64,000 nt of DNA from Kistimonas sp964291485 (GTDB lineage: Bacteria; Pseudomonadota; Gammaproteobacteria; Pseudomonadales; Endozoicomonadaceae): contig OZ220224.1 in assembly GCA_964291485.2 (NCBI GenBank), forward strand, positions 2,418,001-2,482,000, written 5' to 3'. The translations under genes were made by a program, and so were the position numbers. This document shows, piece after piece, positions 27,248 to 36,762 of the stretch. Within the stretch, counting starts at the first letter, position 1; the number at the start of each line of letters is the position of its first letter. The notes under the pieces are model-generated. The model did not search any database, had not been told where the DNA came from, and saw only the letters and a program-made list of their open reading frames with translations.

Positions 27248-30200
27248 TTACGCTGCAGGCTTCGTGCTATTGACCGTCTTGCTGGCCAACAGGGTGTAGA
27301 TCACCGGTACGACAAACAGGGTAAACAGCGTGCCGATCATCATGCCGCTGGCAATCACCACACCGATATTGAACCGGCTCACGGCGCCAGCGCCAGAGGC
27401 CAGCAGAAGCGGTACGATACCCAGCACCGTGGCGCCGGTGGTCATCAGGACAGGCCGTAAACGCAGTGCCGCCGCTTCTTCAACGGCTTTTCGGATGTCC
27501 AGGCCATGCTCACGGCGTAGCTGGTTGGCAAATTCGACGATAAGAATACCGTGCTTGGTAATCAGGCCAATCAGTGTCACCAGGCCAATCTGGGTATAGA
27601 TGTTCATGGTGACACTGATGCCAAGGCCATGCTCAAACATACTGCCCAACATTAACGGGATTAAGGCGCCGCAAATGGACATTGGAACCGTGACCATCAC
27701 GACCAGCGGATCCCTGAAGCTTTCAAATTGGGCCGCCAGCACCAGGAAAATCACCAGCAGGGAGATGGCGAAGGTCACCATGAGAGCCTGCCCCTCGTTG
27801 ATGTATTGACGGGAGCTGCCCTCGTAATCAATTCCAAAGCCTTCAGGATTGATCTCTGCCCCTTTCTCCTGCAGGAAGGCGAGGGCTTCGCCGAGGCTGA
27901 CACCGGGCGTCAGCATCCCCTGGAGTTTGGTCGAGTTGAGCTGCTGGAACTGAGTCAGCCGGTTCGGCTGGGTTTCCGTACTGACGGTTATGATGGCAGA
28001 TAATGGCACCATATCACCGGTTTCTGCACGGATGTAGTAGCGACCGAGCCATTCCTGACTAAGCCGAAACTCTCGCGGCGCTTGGGGAATGACCTTATAA
28101 CTGCGTCCTTCGATACTGAACCGGTTCAGATTGCCGTTGCCCAGCATCGTTGACAGTGTGGTGCCGATATCCCGCATGCTGATCCCTAGGCTGGCTGCCT
28201 TGTTACGGTCAACCATCAGCTGGGTTTCGGGTTTGTTGAAGCGAAGTTCGTTGCTGATAAACATGAACAGTCCGGATTTCTGCGCCGCCCTGGTCAGCTT
28301 TTCGGACACCCGGAACAGGGTTTCGTAATCACTGGTAGTATTGACCACCAGTTGAACCGGCAAGCCGCCACCGGCGCCGGGGAGGGAAGGCATGTTGAAG
28401 GAGAAGACTTCCAAACCGGCAACCTGGCTGAGATGCTGATTCTGCAACGCCTTCTGTATGGCGAACTGACTACGTTCCCGTTCATGCCAGGGCTTTAGCA
28501 ACATACCGCTGAACGACATGTTTGGCCCACCATCCCCATTCACCAGGAATGAGCTTTCGTATTCCGGGAATTGTCGGTATATGGCTTCGTAGGTATCGGT
28601 ATACCGGTTGAGATAGTCAATATTGGCGTACTGGGGCGATTTGGACATGATAAAGATAATGCCCATATCTTCATTGGGCGCCAGCTCGCTGCGGGTTTCC
28701 ATAAACATCACCGGAATCGAGCAAAAAACGACAGCGGCAAAGAGCAGGGTGGGTCCACGGTAAGACAAGCCCCTGCGTATAGCGGCCTGATAAGCGTTCT
28801 TGAGCTGATCAAAACGGTGATCCAGCCACTGGACAAAGCGACTATCATTGCCAGCCGGTTGCAGCAGACGGGAACACATCATCGGCGATAGCGTCAGGGC
28901 AATAATGCCGGAGATCACCACAGCACCCGCAAGCGTGAAGGCGAACTCCCTGAACAGGCTGCCGGTCAGGCCTGTCATAAAGCCGATGGGAGCGTAAACT
29001 GCTGCCAGGGTGATTGTCATGGAGATTACCGGGAGGGCAATCTCACGGGCACCTGCCAGTGCCGCGTCAAACGGTGACTTGCCTTCCTCAATATGCCGAT
29101 GAATGTTTTCAACCACCACAATGGCATCATCCACGACCAGCCCGATAGCCAACACCATGGCGAGCAGCGTCAGCAGGTTGATGGAATAGCCCATCAGATG
29201 CATTAGGAACAGTACGCCGACCATGGACAGCGGAATAGCGACCACAGGAATGACAACAATACGCAGTGAACCCAGGAACAGGAAAACCACCAGGATAACG
29301 ATTAGCGTCGCTTCCAGCAGGGTTTTGACCACTTCATCAATGGATGACTGGATGAACTCCGTGGCGTCATAGACGATATCGGCACTGAGTACGTCGGGTA
29401 GCTGGGCCTGTATGCCGGGGAGTGTCTCTCTGACCCGTTCGATCACATCCAGCGGGTTGGCGGAAGGTGTGGCCGAGATCCCGATGTAGACGGATTGGAT
29501 GCCGTTGAAGGCTACATAACTGTCGAAGTTTTCGGCGGTCAACTCAACGTTGGCAATATCCTGAATCCTGACCAGCGTATCCCCATCATTGCGGACAATG
29601 ATTTGCCGGAAGGCTTTTTCGGTACTCAGATCGGTCTGGGCATTGACGCTGGTGACAGTCAGGAGACTTTTGGTTTCACCGGCAGCAGACTGGAAGTTAT
29701 TGTCGAGAATAGCCTGATTAATATCCGCGGCAGTGACACCGAGCGCCGCCATTCGCACCGGATCCAGCCAGACCCGCATGGCAAAGGTTTTCTGTCCTAA
29801 TATCTCCGCGCTGCCAACGCCTTCCAGGGTTGCGAGTCTTGGTTGCACCACTCGGGTGAGGTAATCAGTGACCTGCTCGTTGCTCATCGCATCACTGTAA
29901 AAGCTCATATAGAGCAGGGCGGATCCTTTGTTATCACCTTTGGTGATGATCGGGTCTTCGGCTTCACTCGGCAGCTGGTTCCTGACTTCGTTGACCTTTG
30001 CCATGATCTCCGTAAGGGCGCGGTCAGCATTGTACCCAAGCTGAAGGTAGGCGGTGACCGTTGATGTGTTCTGGCTGCTGCTCGAGGTCAGGTAATCAAT
30101 GCCCTCGGCTCCCGCCATGGCCTGCTGAACCGGGGTGGTAACAAACCCCTGCATCAGTTTGGCGCTGGCGCCGGGGTAGATGGTCGTGACCGTGATTACG

Positions 30201-30346
30201 GCATCTTCCATGGCCGGATACTCCCGAACCGGCAGCTTCTGGAAGGCTTGCAGACCCAAAAGGAGAATCAACAGACTGACCACGGTGGCAAGCACTGGTC
30301 GCTGGATGAAAATATCGGTAAAGGATTGTTTCGTTGCGATCGACAT
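27248..30346 (-). CDS. RND multidrug efflux permease (MexI/VexF-like)
   Basis: 1,032 aa, 12 membrane segments with two large periplasmic loops. N-terminal FTDIFIQRPVLATVVSLLI, then the proton-relay Asp pair in VDDAIVVVENIHRH (segment 4) and the IGLVTLIGLITKHGILIVEF segment near the C-terminal half are family hallmarks. It pumps hydrophobic compounds with the adaptor encoded upstream and a TolC-like outer-membrane partner not present here. ATG 30346 (GAGGGTG 7 nt before) is preferred to a GTG three codons upstream; either way the adaptor stop lies only 2-11 nt away, so the two genes form an operon. Confidence 0.93.
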   Translation of the reverse strand: MSIATKQSFTDIFIQRPVLATVVSLLILLLGLQAFQKLPVREYPAMEDAVITVTTIYPGASAKLMQGFVTTPVQQAMAGAEGIDYLTSSSSQNTSTVTAYLQLGYNADRALTEIMAKVNEVRNQLPSEAEDPIITKGDNKGSALLYMSFYSDAMSNEQVTDYLTRVVQPRLATLEGVGSAEILGQKTFAMRVWLDPVRMAALGVTAADINQAILDNNFQSAAGETKSLLTVTSVNAQTDLSTEKAFRQIIVRNDGDTLVRIQDIANVELTAENFDSYVAFNGIQSVYIGISATPSANPLDVIERVRETLPGIQAQLPDVLSADIVYDATEFIQSSIDEVVKTLLEATLIVILVVFLFLGSLRIVVIPVVAIPLSMVGVLFLMHLMGYSINLLTLLAMVLAIGLVVDDAIVVVENIHRHIEEGKSPFDAALAGAREIALPVISMTITLAAVYAPIGFMTGLTGSLFREFAFTLAGAVVISGIIALTLSPMMCSRLLQPAGNDSRFVQWLDHRFDQLKNAYQAAIRRGLSYRGPTLLFAAVVFCSIPVMFMETRSELAPNEDMGIIFIMSKSPQYANIDYLNRYTDTYEAIYRQFPEYESSFLVNGDGGPNMSFSGMLLKPWHERERSQFAIQKALQNQHLSQVAGLEVFSFNMPSLPGAGGGLPVQLVVNTTSDYETLFRVSEKLTRAAQKSGLFMFISNELRFNKPETQLMVDRNKAASLGISMRDIGTTLSTMLGNGNLNRFSIEGRSYKVIPQAPREFRLSQEWLGRYYIRAETGDMVPLSAIITVSTETQPNRLTQFQQLNSTKLQGMLTPGVSLGEALAFLQEKGAEINPEGFGIDYEGSSRQYINEGQALMVTFAISLLVIFLVLAAQFESFRDPLVVMVTVPMSICGALIPLMLGSMFEHGLGISVTMNIYTQIGLVTLIGLITKHGILIVEFANQLRREHGLDIRKAVEEAAALRLRPVLMTTGATVLGIVPLLLASGAGAVSRFNIGVVIASGMMIGTLFTLFVVPVIYTLLASKTVNSTKPAA

Positions 30347-30357
30347 CCGGGTCACCC

Positions 30358-31452
30358 TCAGAGCTGTACACTGTTGTTGATGACAACATGGGCGCCGTTA
30401 TCCAGCTTCAACTGTCCAGACGTGACGACCTGTTCTGAACCATCCAATCCTTCGGTGATGGCTACACGGCCCTGCTGGCGTTCCCCAGTTCGAACAAAGG
30501 TGCGTTTGACGGTTAAGGTTTCCGCGTCTTTCTCGTCCTCCTTGCCCTCAATGACATAGACAGAATCACCATAGAGCGTATAGGTCACAGCGGTTTCAGG
30601 CACGGTCACGACGGGAACCTGCTCAGACAGGATGATTTCGATATCCGCAAACATGCCAGGGAGCAGTTGGGTCTCGCTGTTGCTGACGATACCGCGGACA
30701 TCAATGTATCGGGTATCACTATTGACCTTGGCGTTGATGGCATCAATGGCTCCAGTGAACCACTGGTCACCATGGGCGGGGACTTGAAAGCGAATGGCTT
30801 GTCCTTTGAACAGGTTGGGCACTGCCTGTTCTGGCAGGCTGAAATCGATGTAAAGCCGGGATAAATCCTGAAGGGTGGCGATCTTGTCGCCTTCACTCAG
30901 GTAATCGCCCGGTTCAGCCCGTTGAATACCAATGGTGCCGCTGAAGGGAGCCGTGATGTTTTTCTTTCGTAGCATGGCTTCCGTCTGGGCGACTGCGGCG
31001 CTGGCTTCGTCCAGGGTGGCGGCACTTTGGTCAAATTGGGTCTGGGAGATGGCCCGTTTCTCAATAAGGGCACGATCGCGATCGTAGGTCAGCTGTGCGA
31101 GTTTCAGCCGGGCTTTGTAGCTTTTCAGGTTGGCCTGTTCAGTCTGATCATCCAGCTGCAACAGCGGCTGTCCGGCTGATACCTGCTCACCGGACTGAAA
31201 CATTACGTCACGGACGATGCCTTTCACTTCGCTCTTGAGTTCAACTCCCTGTATGGCGGTGAGGCTACCAATAGTGGTCAGGCGGGGCTGCCAGGTCTCA
31301 AGGCGGACAGATTCGGCGGAAATCGTCACTGGCGGCGGGGTAAAGGACGCGAAGAATTGCTGCGTCATGTGCTTTTCAAACAGCTTTAAGCCGGCAGGTA
31401 CGCCAAACAGAAGGGCCAGCACTACACCGGTGAGCAGCCATCGCTTAAGCAT
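30358..31452 (-). CDS. RND efflux periplasmic adaptor (membrane fusion protein)
   Basis: 364 aa. An N-terminal membrane anchor (about residues 5-22) is followed by the split biotinyl-lipoyl domain (VELKSEVKGIVRDVMFQSGE ... ITAPFSGTIGIQRAEPGDYL), an alpha-hairpin between them (about 95-150), then beta-barrel and membrane-proximal domains (LLPGMFADIEIILSE). Its MexH-type architecture and position immediately before the permease gene identify it as the pump adaptor. No local regulator gene is adjacent; control is unknown. Confidence 0.93.
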   Translation of the reverse strand: MLKRWLLTGVVLALLFGVPAGLKLFEKHMTQQFFASFTPPPVTISAESVRLETWQPRLTTIGSLTAIQGVELKSEVKGIVRDVMFQSGEQVSAGQPLLQLDDQTEQANLKSYKARLKLAQLTYDRDRALIEKRAISQTQFDQSAATLDEASAAVAQTEAMLRKKNITAPFSGTIGIQRAEPGDYLSEGDKIATLQDLSRLYIDFSLPEQAVPNLFKGQAIRFQVPAHGDQWFTGAIDAINAKVNSDTRYIDVRGIVSNSETQLLPGMFADIEIILSEQVPVVTVPETAVTYTLYGDSVYVIEGKEDEKDAETLTVKRTFVRTGERQQGRVAITEGLDGSEQVVTSGQLKLDNGAHVVINNSVQL

Positions 31453-31638
31453 TCTGAGTCCCCTGAATCCCTGTTTTTATTAATGTGTTTTTGTTTTTTC
31501 TTAGACGCCGCGGCATGATGGCGGCGGAAAGTGCGGCTAACTATACCGCAGCCGGTTTATCGGGGAAACGTTACGTTGACCTGATGCTCAGGAAAGGGCG
31601 CACAGCCGGAAAAACAGCGTCATTGATAGAGGAAATAC

Positions 31639-32442
31639 ATGATTACTGTGTCAGAGTTGGCGGTCTATCCAATTAAATCCTGCCGTCAGAATGTGGTGAC
31701 AGAGCGGTTGGTCGATGCATTTGGATTCAGTGGCGATCGTAGCTGGATGGTCGTAGATAAAAGCGGGAAGTTCATTACTCAGCGGCAGTATCCTCGTCTG
31801 GTTCAGGTGGCGGTTGAGGAGCAGGACTCGGGCATTGTGATATCCGCAGAGGGCATGGAACCGCTTGCCATAACGACACCGTCTGTCAGTGATACTTCGC
31901 AGTTATCGGTGCAGGTCTGGAAGGATGAATGTCAGGCCATCAGCGCCGGTAGTGAAGCTGATGAGTGGTTTAGTCATTTCTTAGGCATCGAATGTCGTCT
32001 GGTCTGGATGCCGGATACATTTCTTCGTCAGGTGGACAGGGCATACGCATCAACCGGTGATCAGGTTTCCTTTGCTGATGGTTTTTCCTTCCTGCTGATT
32101 TCAGAGGCATCCCTTCAAACACTGAATGAACGACTGGATGCGGCTGTGCCAATGCGTCGATTCCGCCCCAACATTGTTGTGAGCGGGTGCGATCCTCATG
32201 AAGAAGATCGGTGGGACAGGATCCGTATTGGCCATATTGAATTTAGCGTGGCGAAACCCTGCAGCCGTTGTGTCATGACAACAGTCGATACTGAGAAAGG
32301 GGTCAAAACCGGTGAACCGCTACGCATGCTGGCATCATACCGACGGCAGGGCAATGGCATTTTCTTCGGCCAGAACCTGATCCATCACGGACAAGGCAAT
32401 ATTAAGACAGGAATGACGGTTGAGATCTTAAAATATAAATAA
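31639..32442 (+). CDS. MOSC domain protein (YcbX-like)
   Basis: 267 aa. An N-terminal MOSC beta-barrel domain (residues ~1-110; VSELAVYPIKSCRQNVV, FGFSGDRSWMVVDKSGKFIT) is followed by the C-terminal MOSC domain with the conserved Cys in VAKPCSRCVMTTVD. YcbX-type proteins use molybdenum cofactor to reduce N-hydroxylated compounds. The C-terminal 2Fe-2S ferredoxin domain of E. coli YcbX is absent here. ATG 31639 follows GAGGAAATAC. It is monocistronic. Confidence 0.88.
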   Translation: MITVSELAVYPIKSCRQNVVTERLVDAFGFSGDRSWMVVDKSGKFITQRQYPRLVQVAVEEQDSGIVISAEGMEPLAITTPSVSDTSQLSVQVWKDECQAISAGSEADEWFSHFLGIECRLVWMPDTFLRQVDRAYASTGDQVSFADGFSFLLISEASLQTLNERLDAAVPMRRFRPNIVVSGCDPHEEDRWDRIRIGHIEFSVAKPCSRCVMTTVDTEKGVKTGEPLRMLASYRRQGNGIFFGQNLIHHGQGNIKTGMTVEILKYK

Positions 32443-32606
32443 TATACAATCATATTACTTGTTTATTGACCGTTTATTACTCCTGAAATATCAAAGTTTG
32501 CTGACATTAATCATGTCGAATACGGGGATATACCTACGCCAATCATGGCTTCGGATTGATATAACAGTCCCAAGCCATAATCGTAGTCATAAAACAGGAA
32601 TGGATT

Positions 32607-34064
32607 GTGTCTGATATCAAGCAGTTAGAACCCACCAGGATTTGGGAACATTTTAGTGATCTGTGCCAGATTCCTCGTCCATCCGGTCAGGAAGAGCAGG
32701 TCAGAGACCATATCGTTGCCCTCGCGGGACGTCTGGGTCTTGAGAGTTACGTTGATGAAGTTGGCAACCTGATCGTCAGGAAACCCGCCACCGCAGGTAT
32801 GGAAAACCGTACCGGTGTGATTCTCCAGAGTCATCTGGACATGGTTCCCCAGAAAAATGCGGATACGGACCATGATTTCAGCCGTGACCCCATCAAGGCC
32901 TATATTGATGGCGAGTGGGTGACCGCTGCCGGCACCACACTGGGTGCAGACAATGGCATGGGCATCGCCGCTACTCTTGCGATTCTGCAAGCCACGGATA
33001 TTCCTCATGGTCCCATTGAGGCGCTGTTTACCATTGATGAAGAGCGTTCAATGGTGGGTGCAGAGGCCCTGAAGCCTGGTGTTTTGAAGGGCAAAATCCT
33101 CATTAATCTGGACACCGAAGAAGAGGGTGAAGTTTACGTCGGTTGCGCCGGTGGCGTTGACGTACTGGCGGATGCCGCATACGCCGAAGAAGCACCTGCT
33201 GCCGATATGCAATGGCGTAAGCTGACCATCAAGGGCCTGAAGGGCGGGCACTCCGGCTGCGATATTCATTTGCAGCGTGGTAATGCCAGCAAGCTGATGA
33301 TCCGCATGCTCAAGCAGATGCAAATCCTTGGCGTGCGTATTGGCAGCTTTGAAGGCGGTAATCTCAGCAATGCGATTCCCCGCGAGTGCTTCGCGACTGT
33401 TGCTATTCCTGCCAATCAGTCAGACGCGTTTGATGGCCTGTTTGACAAGATGGCTGCTATTTTCGGTAACGAGCTGCAGGCTGTTGAGCCAGGTCTCGTC
33501 ATGCTGGCTGAAGAAGCAGAAGCCAAGGTCAATATCATGGTAGAACAGGACCAGCAGCGCTGGCTGGATACCCTGGATGTATGTCCTCACGGGGTTGACC
33601 GGATGAGCGACAGTGTGCCTGGCGTCGTTGAAACCTCGAACAACTTGGCCATTGTTACGATTGCTGAGGGCAAACTGCATGCAGCCTGCTTTGCCAGAAG
33701 CCTGATTGACAGTGCCACTGAGAACATGGGACATCGTCTTTGCGGTCTCTTCCGTATGGCCGGCGCTGAAGCCCGTATGGTTGGCATGTTCCCGGGCTGG
33801 CAGCCCGATGTATCCTCTGCCATGCTGGTAACCATGAAGGAAACCCATGAGACGCTGTTCGGTAAAGCACCGGAAGTGAAGGTGATTCATGCGGGACTCG
33901 AATGCGGTATTTTGGGTGCCACCTATCCAGATTGGGATATGGTATCCATCGGCCCAACCATCGTGTTCCCCCATTCACCTGATGAGAAAGTTCACATTGC
34001 GAGCGTGAGTCGTTTCTGGCAGTGGCTGCAGGCGGCTCTGGCCGCAGCACCTGAAGCTGTCTGA
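32607..34064 (+). CDS. pepD: Aminoacyl-histidine dipeptidase (peptidase D)
   Basis: 485 aa, M20 family di-zinc peptidase that cleaves Xaa-His and other dipeptides in the cytoplasm. Metal ligands and neighbours are visible: LQSHLDMVPQKN (His, Asp), LGADNGMGIAATLAI (bridging Asp), FTIDEERSMVGAEAL (catalytic Glu), NLDTEEEGEVYVGCAGG, and the C-terminal IHAGLECGILG. The length equals E. coli PepD. Translation begins with GTG 32607 after AGGAATGG. sdaA follows after ~70 nt containing a hairpin. Confidence 0.95.
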   Translation: MSDIKQLEPTRIWEHFSDLCQIPRPSGQEEQVRDHIVALAGRLGLESYVDEVGNLIVRKPATAGMENRTGVILQSHLDMVPQKNADTDHDFSRDPIKAYIDGEWVTAAGTTLGADNGMGIAATLAILQATDIPHGPIEALFTIDEERSMVGAEALKPGVLKGKILINLDTEEEGEVYVGCAGGVDVLADAAYAEEAPAADMQWRKLTIKGLKGGHSGCDIHLQRGNASKLMIRMLKQMQILGVRIGSFEGGNLSNAIPRECFATVAIPANQSDAFDGLFDKMAAIFGNELQAVEPGLVMLAEEAEAKVNIMVEQDQQRWLDTLDVCPHGVDRMSDSVPGVVETSNNLAIVTIAEGKLHAACFARSLIDSATENMGHRLCGLFRMAGAEARMVGMFPGWQPDVSSAMLVTMKETHETLFGKAPEVKVIHAGLECGILGATYPDWDMVSIGPTIVFPHSPDEKVHIASVSRFWQWLQAALAAAPEAV

Positions 34065-34082
34065 TCGATCGAATGTCTCAAA

Positions 34083-34102
34083 GACCGCCAGGGACGGCGG
34101 TC
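34083..34102 (+). terminator. GC-rich hairpin between pepD and sdaA
   Basis: GACCGCC/GGCGGTC with loop AGGGAC. No T tract follows, so read-through into sdaA is probable. Confidence 0.4.
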
Positions 34103-34137
34103 AATAATCATAACATCTGGTATGCAGGACAACCCCT

Positions 34138-35508
34138 ATGACCCTCAGTGTGTTTGATTTGTTCAAAATTGGTATCGGGCCATCCAGTTCCCATACTGTC
34201 GGCCCCATGAAGGCAGCCTGTCAGTTTGTTCGTACTATCGCATTAGATGAAGTTGCCAGAATCCGGGTAGAACTCTACGGAGCTTTGGCGCTGACGGGGA
34301 CAGGACATGCCACTGATCAGGCTGTCGTACTTGGTCTCATGGGAGAAATGCCTGAAACTGTTGATCCTGAAACGGCTAATGACCGTTATCTAGCTGTTTG
34401 CACTGATGAGAAATTAAGCCTGCCTAATCAGCGACAGATTAAATTCGATAAATCCTCCGATATCATTTTCAATAACACGCCGCTACCCGAACATCCGAAT
34501 GGCCTCAGATTGCTGGCATTCAATCAACAGGGCGTCACGGTAGGAGATCAAACCTGGTTTTCCGTGGGAGGTGGTTTCATCGTTTCGGCCACCGAAATTC
34601 AGTCGGCAGAAAATGTTCAGGTATTGGGTGTTAAAAGTATTCCATATCCTTTTGAATCTGCAGAAGAATTGTTAAATAAATGCCTTGCTTATAATTTATC
34701 TGTCGCCCAATTAATGATGGCCAATGAAATCACCTTGCACGGTAACAGTGATAAGGTTGAAAAAGGTCTGAGAGAACTGTGGCAGGTCATGGACAGCTGT
34801 ATTGAAAGTGGCTGTCGAACCGAAGGAATATTGCCTGGCGGCCTTGACGTAAAACGTCGCGCGGCTGGTCTCTATCAGGAGCTGACCAATGCAGGCAGTG
34901 ATATTGCTGATCCACTGCTTGCAATTGACTGGGTGAGCCTGTTTGCCCTGGCGGTCAATGAAGAAAACGCGGCAGGGGGCAGGGTGGTTACTGCGCCAAC
35001 CAATGGTGCTGCCGGTGTTATACCTGCTGTCATTGCCTACTATATGCGTTTTATCGACGGGGCAGATGAGCAGGGATTGTTTGATTTCATGCTAACCGCC
35101 GCGGCGATTGGCATGCTTTATAAGAAAAACGCTTCGATTTCAGCAGCTGAAGTCGGATGTCAGGGAGAGATTGGCGTTGCCTGCTCCATGGCCGCAGCAG
35201 GCCTGACAGCGGTACTCGGTGGCAGTGTAGAGCAGATTGAGAATGCCGCGGAAATTGGCATGGAACACAATCTCGGTATGACCTGTGACCCGATTGCTGG
35301 TCTGGTTCAAATCCCTTGTATTGAACGCAATACCATGGGCGCTGTCAAAGCCATCAATGCCGCACGCCTGGCGTTACGGGGGGACGGTTCTCACCGGGTG
35401 ACCCTGGATGAAGTCATAGAAACCATGCACCAGACCGGTAAGGATATGCAGAGTAACTATAAAGAAACTGCATTAGGCGGGCTGGCAGTTAACGTGATTC
35501 TCTGCTGA
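34138..35508 (+). CDS. sdaA: L-serine ammonia-lyase (iron-sulfur type)
   Basis: 456 aa, single-chain serine dehydratase that converts L-serine to pyruvate and ammonia with a 4Fe-4S cluster. The N-terminal beta domain has FKIGIGPSSSHTVGPMKAA and GHATDQAV. The C-terminal alpha domain holds the cluster cysteines in EVGCQGEIGVACSM and MTCDPIAGLVQIPCIERN, with VTAPTNGAAGVIPAV nearby. All key residues are intact. ATG 34138. Its own promoter may lie in the 73-nt gap from pepD. Both genes feed amino-acid carbon into central metabolism. Confidence 0.96.
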   Translation: MTLSVFDLFKIGIGPSSSHTVGPMKAACQFVRTIALDEVARIRVELYGALALTGTGHATDQAVVLGLMGEMPETVDPETANDRYLAVCTDEKLSLPNQRQIKFDKSSDIIFNNTPLPEHPNGLRLLAFNQQGVTVGDQTWFSVGGGFIVSATEIQSAENVQVLGVKSIPYPFESAEELLNKCLAYNLSVAQLMMANEITLHGNSDKVEKGLRELWQVMDSCIESGCRTEGILPGGLDVKRRAAGLYQELTNAGSDIADPLLAIDWVSLFALAVNEENAAGGRVVTAPTNGAAGVIPAVIAYYMRFIDGADEQGLFDFMLTAAAIGMLYKKNASISAAEVGCQGEIGVACSMAAAGLTAVLGGSVEQIENAAEIGMEHNLGMTCDPIAGLVQIPCIERNTMGAVKAINAARLALRGDGSHRVTLDEVIETMHQTGKDMQSNYKETALGGLAVNVILC

Positions 35509-35545
35509 ACTTCGATAAATCCATATAAAATATGTTCAAATAAAC

Positions 35546-35575
35546 TACTTGCCATGCGTTGAAAAAGTGTATAAT
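35546..35575 (+). promoter_or_regulatory. Strong sigma-70-like promoter before the coiled-coil gene
   Basis: TACTTG (35546-35551), an 18-nt spacer and a consensus TATAAT (35570-35575), followed by GCCGCGC. The leader to the ATG at 35697 is ~115 nt and contains a small hairpin (CCAGTTT CTTC AAAACTGG). Confidence 0.6.
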
Positions 35576-35696
35576 GCCGCGCTCTGACAGTTTCCTTGCG
35601 TCCAGTTTCTTCAAAACTGGCCTATAAACGTCATATTGATTCAATAGATAGACAGTAAAAACGCTGCCTGTTCGCCAAGAGGTTGAGGTACTTTCA

Positions 35697-36089
35697 ATGG
35701 AAACATCCACTGCAGGAGGAAATCCTATCATTTCAGAAGAACAAGCGCTCATCGAGCAACGCAGACTGGAAGCGTTGTTGGAAATTACCTCCTCACACAA
35801 CAAGGAAGTACAGGGCCTGAAATCCCAGCTGGAAGCGGCTGAAAAGAAAGTCATGAAATTTTCAGTGCAGGCCAAGAATCTGGATGGTGAAATCAAGACT
35901 CTGCGCGCACAGAATCCTGATCGTATGAAAAAGCAGGTTAAACGTCTGCAGGAGCAGAATCGCGTTTTGACCACCGAGAACAATACGCTGAAGAGCAAGC
36001 AAAAACAGCTGCAGCAGCAGGTTCAGAACCTAACACTTGAACTGGAAAAGGCTCAGGCCGAACAGAAGAAAGAAGAAGCTGCCAGCTGA
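35697..36089 (+). CDS. Coiled-coil protein, 130 aa
   Basis: From about residue 15 to the end the sequence is Gln/Glu/Lys-rich with heptad spacing of Leu/Ile/Val (RRLEALLEITSS, LKSQLEAAEKKVMKF, KRLQEQNRVL, LQQQVQNLTLELEKAQA), i.e. one long coiled coil. No signal peptide, membrane helix or catalytic motif. It is preceded by a near-consensus promoter and a ~115-nt leader, so it is probably well expressed. I cannot assign a function; a structural or partner-binding role is the most one can say. Confidence 0.75.
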   Translation: METSTAGGNPIISEEQALIEQRRLEALLEITSSHNKEVQGLKSQLEAAEKKVMKFSVQAKNLDGEIKTLRAQNPDRMKKQVKRLQEQNRVLTTENNTLKSKQKQLQQQVQNLTLELEKAQAEQKKEEAAS

Positions 36090-36276
36090 TCGTGTTTTTA
36101 TCCGCCCAATGCAGGGACAGATGATTATTCAATTCTGGACAAGGTGTTAATCCGAGAGAATTCCTGATACTGAAGCTCCTGTTCGAGCTAGAGGGATGCT
36201 CTGCCTCCTTTGTTAACAGACACTTCATACTGTTTATAGAATTGTCAGAGTTCTGACTCCCTGTCTGCTTTTCGCT

Positions 36277-36308
36277 CTGGTGATGGCTTCAGTTGAGGCC
36301 ATCACCAG
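36277..36308. terminator. 14-bp hairpin at convergent 3' ends
   Basis: CTGGTGATGGCTTC pairs with GAGGCCATCACCAG (one G-T pair) around AGTT. There is no T tract. It lies between the coiled-coil gene and the convergent DUF2288 gene; the preceding ~190 nt contain nothing recognisable. Confidence 0.55.
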
Positions 36309-36327
36309 GGTATCCATTTCTGGGTTA

Positions 36328-36645
36328 TCACTGTCTGTCTGCAACGGGTTGAACCAATACCCAGGGGGCAATTACAACAGCCCATACCGTTGCGTTTTGT
36401 TCGAACCAGCTTTTTGCTTCGTCGTCGCTCACACCGTGTAACTGTCCATCATGCATCCAGCGTTGAATGGCTGTTTTATCATCTTCATGCATTGCCAGGG
36501 CGACATCGACGAGATCAAGCCCATGGTGAACATGTAGTGTCTTTCCGTTTGCGAAAAAAAGCTGCAGATCATGCCAGGGGATTTGCGCAGTTTCCTGATT
36601 AATTAATACTTTAGGGTCAATATCAGAAGGGGACTCTTCGTACAT
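36328..36645 (-). CDS. DUF2288 protein
   Basis: 105 aa. INQETAQIPWHDLQLFFANG, GLDLVDVALAMHEDDKTAIQ and the C-terminal TVWAVVIAPWVLVQPV match DUF2288, a small cytoplasmic family in gammaproteobacteria and cyanobacteria of unknown function. The start is ATG 36645, with GGAG upstream; a longer frame to 36771 would read through a perfect inverted repeat and is rejected. It is transcribed away from the candidate sRNA copy 1. Confidence 0.85.
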   Translation of the reverse strand: MYEESPSDIDPKVLINQETAQIPWHDLQLFFANGKTLHVHHGLDLVDVALAMHEDDKTAIQRWMHDGQLHGVSDDEAKSWFEQNATVWAVVIAPWVLVQPVADRQ

Positions 36646-36715
36646 GCTGACTCCGCGATGATGACTACTGACGGTAAATGTTACCGGATTAGTTCGCGTA
36701 ACAGCAGTGCTGAAT

Positions 36716-36750
36716 AGACTGAATCGTATGAATATCATACGATTCAGTCT
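36716..36750. promoter_or_regulatory. Perfect 16-bp inverted repeat (putative operator)
   Basis: AGACTGAATCGTATGA and TCATACGATTCAGTCT are separated only by ATA. It lies between the divergent DUF2288 start and the candidate sRNA copy 1 (12 nt before its first hairpin). No T tract flanks it, and a terminator is not expected between divergent transcription units, so an operator is the better guess. Confidence 0.55.
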
Positions 36751-36762
36751 GGGCAGGCACCA

